A DNA stretch of 64,000 nucleotides, taken from positions 331,001-395,000 of the forward strand of contig CAJQUW010007828.1 in assembly GCA_907163375.1 (NCBI GenBank), given 5' to 3'. Both the position numbers and the translations under genes were made by a program. Every line of letters starts with the position of its first letter. Positions within the stretch are counted from its first letter, which is position 1. The notes below the pieces were generated by a model, which worked only from the letters and a program-made list of their open reading frames with translations, made no database searches and was not told the DNA's origin. This document shows positions 56,216-64,000 of the stretch, piece after piece. This DNA comes from Prostheceraeus crozeri. Its lineage: Eukaryota; Platyhelminthes; Polycladida; Euryleptidae.

Positions 56216-56410
56216 ATGCCCAGGGGTCACAAATATGCTGAATTGGAAGATGTTAAGAAAAAGCTATATAGGTCTTACATGAATAATGGTCTCACACATG
56301 CGCAGAGAAAGCTGCCAAAACAACTTATTCCTTTTGTGCACACCAATACAGGTTTTCTCTACTACTTGATGCTAGCAAAGGCTCTAAATATTGACAAACA
56401 GATTTCTTGA
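56216..56410 (+). CDS. Unassigned 64-codon open frame
   Basis: MPRGHKYAELEDVKKKLYRS onward to LMLAKALNIDKQIS, with a charged, lysine-rich N-terminal half and purine-rich codons, unlike the surrounding chance frames. No family recognised, no upstream splice site convincingly identified, and an internal CAATACAG at about 56352 could be an acceptor. It may be an exon piece, a small protein or a transposon remnant. Confidence 0.22.
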   Translation: MPRGHKYAELEDVKKKLYRSYMNNGLTHAQRKLPKQLIPFVHTNTGFLYYLMLAKALNIDKQIS

Positions 56411-56998
56411 TCGTGCGGCGTACATTACATATTCTAAACTATTGATCTGATATCTGTGATCATCACGTGCAAGAGGACACTGGACAATATGTTTCGTATC
56501 ACAGAGCGTGAAGAAGGCTTTTCACCAGACTCGACCGAGCAGCTAAACAAAAACCGGCACATGCTCTCGACACGAGTGGCCAGTACGCCACGACGCAGTT
56601 CTTACCATTCGTAAACTGCTCTCCACAAAATTACATAAACACATATTCTATATATCAACTTTCGAGTACTCGCAGACGTCGGGCAATAGCATCCTTCACA
56701 GAGGCCAAAGGTGTGAGCTCGTCTGGTCTGTCTAAAAAGAACCACTAGGGTACTGGGAAAGCAGGAGAAACACGAGCACAACTCTGTTAAGTTCGGAAAA
56801 AACGAATCAAATTGACAGATATTTTTGTCTCCGTAAAGATGGAGACTCACATAAACAGTTTTCTTCTGTGGACCAAGTATACATCAGACTTTTGCGCAAA
56901 TAAAATTTTTTTTTTTACAGTGATGCTTTGCAGATAAAATGAGGAGGATATCCGTTTCGTCATCAATGCTACCTTGTCAGAAAACTTGAATCTCTATA
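56411..56998. other. Noncoding stretch
   Basis: A small palindrome (TTTTTGTCTCCGTAAAGATGGAGAC, about 56822-56848) is the only structure seen. The minus frame at 56602-56850 lacks support. Confidence 0.4.
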
Positions 56999-57204
56999 CT
57001 CCAAAAAATCCTCAATATGAACAGATACGCAAAGCTCTGTATAAACAAATTGACTTTACAACACTTATTTTTGCTACTTGTCTAGAGGCAGCAAAGAACT
57101 TTTATTTTGATGCCTCCTATTTATTCAGTACAAAATAAGTGCGTTGTAAGTCTTTGTTTTACAGAGCTTTGCGTATATCTGCGTCCATTTTGAGTTTTTG
57201 GAGG
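56999..57204. mobile_element. Foldback/MITE-like element, 206 bp
   Basis: Arms of about 70 bp: CTCCAAAAAATCCTC and ACAGATACGCAAAGCTCTGT at the left pair with their complements at 57131-57204 with a few mismatches; loop of about 58 bp. No clear target duplication. Noncoding. Confidence 0.78.
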
Positions 57205-57895
57205 AAGCAGTGGCTGTCAGTTGTTTGTACATGGTAAGTCATTGAATTATTGAGATAACGGATATCTTCTCCTCAGTATTTATTGCAAAAGCATGTTAGA
57301 GAATTATCTGTATTGCCAAGGAAAAGTTCTCATGATGTCCTTTGAGTCCACTATGAAGAAAAACTGTTTTATGTGAAGCTCTTCCATTTTACGGAGGACA
57401 AAATCTGGATCACTCGATTTGATCCTCGCCATAAGTCGACTAACAGGTTGTGCTCTGTTTTTCCTCGCTTCCCCGTCCTATGGTTCTTTTTTTCAACCAG
57501 ACGAGTAGTATCCTTTTGGCCTCTATGAATGATGAAGGCTACATAGCTTTGCCGACTGTCTGCGATTGATTCGCTAAAGTTTGATATATAAATATGTTTA
57601 GTGTTAATTGTGGAGACAGTTACGACTTGGCTAGAACTCGTCGGGCGTCTGGCCACCTCGTGATACCGAGTGAGCATGTGCCGCGTTTGGTTTACTTGTT
57701 CCGGGTCGAGTCTGAGGTAAAGCTCTCTCACCTCGTGCTGACGAAAAATTATTGGCATCCAGTGTCGTTCTCTTGCACGTGGATGAACACAGAATTATAC
57801 AGATCATAGTTTTGAATTGTAATGTCGGCCCGCCGGAACGATCAAGAAAATCTGTTGTCAATTTTTAGAGTGGGCATTATTCACGTCGCCGGATT
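57205..57895. other. Mixed-composition stretch with overlapping frames on both strands
   Basis: 57600-57895 is somewhat GC-richer. A 129-codon minus frame (57369-57758; EVRELYLRLDPEQVNQTRHM) and a 71-codon plus frame overlap. Neither has a recognised domain. TGGCATCCAGTGTCGTTCTC at about 57753 looks repeat-like, but I cannot place it. Confidence 0.3.
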
Positions 57896-58330
57896 GCATC
57901 GGGGACTGGTGGGTCCTTATGACTCTGTTGGCAGGGGCAGGTGGCCTCTCAGTTGTGGCCTTGGGCTATGGGTTGGCCCTTTCAGGCGGCCTTGCGGCCT
58001 TGGCCCTAGTTGGGGCCGGCATTCGGTGTCCGGGAATGGAACCTCCTTTCTTACGGCTCTTTTTGGTCCTACACCTTGCGAGGGCCTTTTGGGGAGGTAT
58101 CGGGCCTGTGGGGCGTGTTGGGTCCGTGCGGGGGGGCGGTGCGCTGGCCTTGTTCGGGATTTCGGTGGAGTGGCCTGATGGGGAATGGTGGGTTATGGCG
58201 GGCCTGGAGGCCTGGGCCCGGGAGCCTGTGTTAGGCCTTTGGGCCCCTTGTGGGCCCTTGTTGGGCCTCCCGGAGCTCGGCCTTGTGGGCACGGCTCCTG
58301 GTGGTGGCCTTTGTAAGCATCAAGTTTAGA
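57896..58330. other. Isolated GC-rich, GGCC-rich block
   Basis: About 430 bp with very high G+C, dense in GGCC and GGGCC words (GGCCTTGGGC, GGCCTGGAGGCCTGGGCCC), G-rich over C on the plus strand, and with sharp edges to AT-rich DNA. All frames are open for long runs (136 codons plus, 108 codons minus), which is expected at this composition. No exact tandem period was seen. It differs from the CpG islands in being GGCC- rather than CpG-dominated. Confidence 0.8.
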
Positions 58331-61300
58331 GGAAGCCTGTATTGGAGTGCTGCAGCAAAGGCCGAAATATTTCACGGCTATCGTTCTAGTGATTTTATGG
58401 TTCTCCCTATATGATTGAGTGAACCAAGGTTGTCTTAGGACATATTTTGGACTGCATACATTCAGGGCACGTTTGTGCTAAGACTAACTCGTATTTTCTC
58501 TTGACTAGGCTATATATTGTTTTAACTGCCTACTTTTTTATGCATCAGTAATTAATCATAGATTCTATTATATTGCAACTTTTGTGTGGTCCCTGATTTC
58601 AACTATGTTAGTCAACTTCATTCTTCATATCAGTACTAGTATCTACCAGTTATCCTAAGCATCAGCCAAGCATAAGCCAAGCATTGGCCTATATTTCTGC
58701 TGTAGGGATACTACTCGTCCTAGATTATTAGCTACTCATTGAGTTTATTAATGCCACGTAAAGTTGATTATTTAAGATGGCTTACGGGACCATTACTAAA
58801 CGAGCGTATGGATATGTCATCATAGCCTAATATCAACTTTGAGTGGCGCTTGGCTCCCCTGGTTAATTTTAGAAAATAACAGGAACGTACAGTGGAATGA
58901 TTGCTGTACGATTTTATCGAAATACTTCAAAATGGGGCATACTAATGAAGCCGAAGATATAGCGTAGGACGATTTTGATAATTCCACTTATCTGATGCTC
59001 AGATGAGTTGAGAAATCGCAACAATGAAATTGACAATGCTACATCTGCCAAATGAAATCAAACTTTCCACATTGATAGATGAGCATTGCTAAGCATTTAC
59101 CATTTGTATTTTCAACGTATCATAAAAGTAACAGTTCATGAAGAGTTTATGTTGCCTTCTTTAACTGTTAGTTGTCATTTCTTGCAACTTGTCATACCAA
59201 AACCGCTTGAACTGCTATTTTGAATGTTGATTTTTGAACTATCTTGCCCCAACCAAACTATGTTTGCAAGTGTCCAAAATATTGTATTGAAGAAGACTAT
59301 TTTCCAGATTTCATTCGATTTGCATGATTTTTTTTTTGGCCAAGAACATTTATACTGTCAAAAATGTGACGATACTGATGGAGTATGACCTTGACAATGA
59401 CTTCTGTTGTGTAGTCAAACAATATGAACAAACACAATTAAGAAAATTCTTCTGAATTCATATGTCCTTGCTATTATGCAACAAATTCATAAGGGAAATG
59501 ATCATTAGTCGAACATAGTATCTGTCTATCACATACCTAATTCAATAACTCCAGACTGTTTGGACAGCGAGAATTTCAATGATAACTCTTACGGAACGTA
59601 TTTGGTTCATATTGTGGGAAGAGTATATTGACTAACTTGAGATATTTGTTAGACCGACTGGCGTTTATCCAATATTTAAATTTCTTAGCAAATGTCTCTA
59701 ATCAAGCATGGCCCATTTCTGGCGGGTATTTATTAAACGAACCATTCCCTCTTTTGCCCAGTAATCATAAACTTATTTCTTTTATGAGGTATTCAGTTTA
59801 TGGACCTACAGAAGACACTATCTTCCCAATTTATTTTTTTCGTCCAGTATGTGAAATTTTAAATAGAATACTGAATCACAATGAAGGCATTTCATATCAA
59901 GGACGATAAAGCTACATAGTGTTTGTTCTTATAAATCGTTGTTGCCGACTGATGCCAGTTCGCGCGATGTCATCTTCAGCAAAATATCAAACAATTTAGT
60001 AATGGGAGCTTTGGAGTGCTCATGGTGTTAAGCTACGACTGTTGGACACGAGTAGTATAAAGGCTGAAGAGGCGCTTTTTTGCTTTATGTGATTATGATT
60101 TTCGAGAATAGTTGTAACCTCTTGTTGCTGGACAAGCTAGTGTTTAAGGGTTGCGTTATTGAGCGCTAATCTGGCTATGTTGTCAAGTATACACTACTCA
60201 TCATGGCGTAAAGGGACATAGCCCTTTACAAAGTACTTTACCATTTTTAAGATATCTGTTGTGGAAGGTTTCAGCTATCGATTTAAATGCACTGTGTTGA
60301 CAGAGGATGTGATGAGAGCAGAATGCCTGAATTTTTGGTTTTTAATTCTTCTGCAAGCCAGGTAAATATATAACGATAGCGTTTATATCGGTGAGACATA
60401 GCAGATTAATATCACAGACCCGCGTCCTGCATATGAATTTCTAAAATACGCCATCAAGTTTAACTTAGAACACCACATATATGATCCTTAAAAACCCCGC
60501 CAGATCGAATATTTGTGAAAGGCGCAAGAATTTCACAATTTTTCGTTCTGTTTTTTTATGCGACCAATAGTTTTAAAAGATCTTTTTGCCAGAATAACCC
60601 ATTTTGGATGATATGACCCAAACATTTCCTATATCTTTTTGCTTAGAGTGAATCGAGTACATGGATATTTTGATTCTTATTGAGCGCAAATTGCTACTAA
60701 TTGACTTGGGACTCTTGATTCCAATTTTAAATAAACTTTGTTTACTGAATTCTTCAATGAAAACTATTCATTCGGTATTCAAAATTTATGACTTACACAA
60801 GTTTAAGCATCTTCTCTTTACATGACACAGCAAGAAATCTAGCTGTCTTTCGGAAACCAACACTCACTTTAATCATCCGAGATGTATTTCGGAGATTGAA
60901 GCATATAACGGTTATATTGTTGTACAAATTTATTCAATGGATACACAGAGCATTGCATAAAGCAAATAAGTTCAACGTCTTTGAAATTTTATTATGGCAT
61001 CTTGACTTCTTGCCAATATATAAAGGACGCTGAAGGAAAACTCAATACTAGGTCTAGCATCATTACGAAAATTAAGTTGACGCAGAAAGGATCTCCTTAT
61101 CATTGCACAGCGTTAGTGCTCTGGTGTAGTTCCTCCGGCATTTCATTAAAATAATAAAAAATTTGCCAGAATTTCTAAAGACATTTGTTAGGCGCTATCG
61201 GGATGAGTTAGCAAAGTCTGAGGTTACAATTTCAAGTCGGTCATGGTAATATGGCATGCTTAATTCAGTTGTCTTACGTTTTGCTGAAAAGGCTCTAGGA

Positions 61301-62049
61301 TGATGCAGCGTGACTACATTGGTGTTATAATTGAATGGGAAATTTCATGTCTCATACCCATTTTCATCGGACTCGAATATTGATGTTTTGTGAAGTATCA
61401 TTTATTTAGTTGGTCATGGCATAAATAGGCTACTATGAACTGAAATTGCTAATCCTAAATTGTACCAGTGAGGAGTCATCCTAACAAGATAAACAAAATT
61501 TTATGGTAAGGTTCCAATGTCTTTGTCCACTCTAGGGACATGTTGTTTGCATATGAATAGGTTGACTAGGTTCTTAACGTAATTTTATACCTATCATTTA
61601 TATACCAATAAAACACCCATCGATTTTGATGTCCTACTCTGCACTAAATAAGTCGTCTTTATTGATTCCAACAGTACTTAACATGATTCATCTCCTGTCA
61701 GGTGTCTTGGTCCTAATGTTAGCTTGTTTTCAGTGACGATGACGCCTTAAGAGAAGATCTCATGCCATTCAATGTATTGTAAGACAGTAACTTAGTTTGG
61801 TACATTTGGAATTTTTCTTTTTAAACAAAAAATTATTCAGTTTTAGTACCATGAGTTACAGTGCCAATTATTCACATTGCGCAGCTTGCCAACGCTGGTT
61901 CACAGTTTCACCTATCTCATAGTTTGCATGTTATGGGTTACAAACCACAGTTATATAAAAGAATGCTATAACTTGTTGAACGAACGATGCAAATGAGATT
62001 TTTTGAATTTTTTACAAGTCAATTCTTTGACAATAATTTATATCATATG
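58331..62049. other. Long AT-rich noncoding stretch
   Basis: Two frames (59628-59909, 93 codons; 60788-61033, 81 codons) are open but translate AT-rich DNA into hydrophobic sequence without a recognised domain or splice borders. No tandem repeats or inverted ends seen. Confidence 0.45.
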
Positions 62050-62870
62050 ACTCGTATCTGACAAACTGTGCTGACCTCCTTTTTTGACGCTCTCCATCGC
62101 AATCGTCCTTTCACCTCGATGCGCAGTTTCTTCGCAACGCTTGCAGAGGCAATTTTTTCCACCCCCACTTCCTCCTAAAACTTCTGCAGGGATAGAATAG
62201 CGTAGTAGTGAATCGTGTTGGTAGAGACGGACTAATGACTATCATCACTGGAACTGCTTGAAGAACATGACCCACGCATATGACCACTTTTCATTGGCAC
62301 GCGAACAGGTGAGGAAGTCTGAGTAACTGTCAGCGCAGAGGTGCGCATTCATCGAAGTGGGCGCCGGCAGGCTATGGTATGCAGCCCCGTGGCGTCGGCT
62401 CCCACTTACCACATGGTACTTGAGTGCTGGGTAATTTTTTCTTGTGTTGAGAGGAGGTTGAACATGGCAGCGGACGTGCCCGTCCGATTGTGATGATAAA
62501 GGCGATTAATCTCCTCTCGTGCGATCTAATTTTAGCTTGTGCCACCACCGTCCAATGTTCTCCGTGTGCCAACATTGAAACACGCTGTTCTTCTTTTTCG
62601 CCCATGTCAGTTGACGACCCCAAGCTTGCCACCATGTAAAACAATGTGCGTGTAAGCTTGGGTATTCGAGCGTCTGCTCAACCATCCGCGCGATTTCGAT
62701 GAGACACTCCGCCGCATTTACTCGACTTCCACTCTGTTTCGGTCCAATGAAAAAAGCCAATGCGGAGGTCGTGACTTCTTGCTGAGGTCGCGACTGAGCG
62801 TCATTGCCGTATTCCAAAACGGTAATTCGCTCCGCTGATTTTCTGCGGCAAAAGTTTGTGCGGAAGGAAG
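62050..62870 (-). promoter_or_regulatory. CpG-rich segment 6 with open minus-strand frames
   Basis: GC- and CpG-richer than the flanks. On the minus strand two overlapping frames are open (62506-62817 and 62372-62644). The first, lacking an ATG at its 5' edge, reads EVTTSALAFFIGPKQSGSRV and later HTENIGRWWHKLKLDRTRGD; the second reads MLAHGEHWTVVAQAKIRSHE. They might be one reading with a shift or an exon of a minus-strand gene, but I recognise no family. If this is a promoter island, its direction is not shown by the sequence. Confidence 0.3.
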
Positions 62871-63448
62871 GGGTGGACTAAAATGCTGCCAGCTGTTACG
62901 ATAACTAACTGCATCGATGATTGAATAGGCGAATTACGTGAAGCAGACGTATCAAAAAAGGAAGTTGGTCGAACAGTTTGTCGAAACGCGTCATATGTAC
63001 TTAACTTGGATTTAGCACAAGACATCTTAAGTTCAATTGTTACTTTTTTTGAAATCACAAAAAAATAACCTTGCTGATAAAATGTTCTTGTGATTTTAAA
63101 ATGGAGATATGAGCTATTTTTAACAAGGCCCAATTACGTTACGCCATGATGACATATGCACCGCATTAGCTGCTAACTGATAAAACTACTAGCATTGTCC
63201 TGGTACTCTTCTCATTAGCTCGCTCACTTTGGATATCATAACTTTTCACTTTCTTTCAGGTCCCACTGAGAAATTTTCAACTTCGTTGATTCGATAATTT
63301 AAATACCACCAAAATGATGGACAATAATATCGAAAAGAGCTGAAAATGATCACCGACTACGCTCTGATAAAACCGATCATATGGATTGCGAGTTTTCTTA
63401 TTTGTGAATTATACATTAATTTTAAAAGAAGTACTATTTTTTCTCCAG
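62871..63448. other. AT-rich spacer
   Basis: Nothing recognised apart from the T-rich tract before the candidate acceptor at 63448. Confidence 0.4.
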
Positions 63449-63677
63449 AGATATGAAGTTTTTGATAAAATTGAATGTGGAAAGAGAGAGTCCGAGGGCT
63501 ATATCATGCCAAATGTCTGTCAGAAGCCGCCAGGGCTCCGTGACGAGGGACCCTTCGGTTGCTATCCAATGCCTGCTTGAGATGGGGCCTGAAAAGTGGA
63601 CGGGTCTGCCAAGAAAAGGAACCGCAGTGTGGCTAGGCGACATGTCACGAAGGACAGTGGGTGTTGGAGTAGTCATG
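63449..63677 (+). CDS. Candidate exon, reading frame ambiguous
   Basis: TATTTTTTCTCCAG ends at 63448, a good acceptor, and the composition changes from AT-rich to balanced. Frame one reads RYEVFDKIECGKRESEGYIM and ends at a TGA (63578-63580), which would make a terminal exon. Frame two (one base completing a split codon) stays open for 76 codons through SVRSRQGSVTRDPSVAIQCL and GPEKWTGLPRKGTAVWLGDM to a possible donor, GTCATG followed by GTAAAA, at 63678. Both look protein-like; neither is recognised. Frame two would continue the split codon left by the candidate exon ending at 50060, which is a weak hint only. Confidence 0.36.
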
Positions 63678-64000
63678 GTAAAACGAATGTCCGTTGTTAT
63701 ACATTGTATACCACGTTGCTGTATATTTCTTTATGAGTTTTGGCACGGTTAGAACCAAGATTTCATTTTCGCAGGGGTAAGAGGGTCGGACAATAAATGT
63801 GTCTAGGCATTGCTTAGTGCAGTTGTTTGTATTCGATTATTGACACGTTAGATGTGATATAGTCGAGTAATCGGTCCGATGAAATTAGTAGGTGTAGTCT
63901 GATCGGCACGATTATATGACTGGCTAATGGCTTTTGCAGAATTCTTCGCTTGTGATATACGTTAACTACTTAAATTTATTTTGCTTCCCAAATTTCTTAT
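63678..64000. other. Window end, nothing recognised
   Basis: AT-rich sequence following the candidate exon; presumably intron or intergenic. Confidence 0.4.

Noticed and set aside
57919-58329. 136-codon hydrophobic Gly/Ala/Leu-rich membrane-like protein
   Set aside because: All frames of this GGCC-rich block are open; the hydrophobic look follows from GGC/GCC/CTT codons.
59628-61033. Two small plus-strand genes (93 and 81 codons)
   Set aside because: Translate AT-rich DNA, have no recognisable domain and no splice borders or promoter-like surroundings.

Overview
This is a 64 kb window of animal nuclear DNA, AT-rich (by eye about 60-65% A+T), with no operon structure and no long continuous genes. 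The organism is most likely an invertebrate metazoan. The evidence is split, intron-bearing coding segments with GT/AG borders, a C2H2 zinc-finger exon, a Penelope-like retroelement with a GIY-YIG domain, pieces of at least three kinds of LINE, an hAT-type element with an 8-bp target duplication, and many foldback/MITE-like elements. I cannot name a phylum from the sequence.

Layout. 1-6.5 kb: noncoding DNA with a foldback element (1.4 kb), a 113-bp satellite (2.4-3.3 kb), a nonautonomous hAT (3.6-4.3 kb) and a TA-flanked MITE (5.4-5.8 kb). 6.5-9.8 kb: a candidate internal exon followed by a 2.8 kb, 45-bp C-rich minisatellite. 10-15 kb: AT-rich DNA, small hairpins, a repeat with a second copy at 30.5 kb, and a broken Penelope-like element (13.9-14.8 kb). 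15.5-17.7 kb: a CpG-rich island with a candidate exon running straight into a 46-bp minisatellite. 19.7-22.6 kb: a 41-bp minisatellite, a hairpin element, a LINE tail and an 83-bp tandem repeat. 23-28 kb: three further CpG-rich islands, each with a short ATG-to-donor segment. 28.3-31 kb: LINE debris (a restriction-like-endonuclease LINE tail on plus, a CR1/L2-like tail on minus) and the repeat copy. 33-38 kb: a large foldback element, SINE-like sequence and a 612-bp tandem duplication. 38-39.2 kb: a fifth CpG-rich island ending in a candidate first exon. 39.2-52 kb: four copies of one dispersed repeat, a MITE with an internally expanded array, the zinc-finger exon (48.0-48.5 kb) and a possible further exon near 50 kb. 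53-64 kb: an ATCATGAT-rich tract, a foldback element, an isolated 0.4 kb GC-rich island, a CpG-rich segment (62.1-62.9 kb) and a last candidate exon (63.45 kb).

How it may fit together. All the better exon candidates lie on the plus strand. Five separate CpG-rich islands each carry a short open segment ending in a good 5' splice site, upstream of the zinc-finger exon. The simplest reading is one or a few large plus-strand genes with several alternative promoters and very long, repeat-filled introns. Exon phases do not all match the zinc-finger acceptor, so more than one gene or unseen exons are likely. This model is inference; RNA data would decide it.

I found no convincing tRNA, rRNA or snRNA gene, no CRISPR array and no prokaryotic-type feature. 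The most interesting points are a minisatellite whose repeat register begins exactly at a splice donor, a 113-bp satellite that appears to derive from a tRNA-related SINE, a MITE whose terminal motif expanded into an internal array, and the multi-promoter arrangement.
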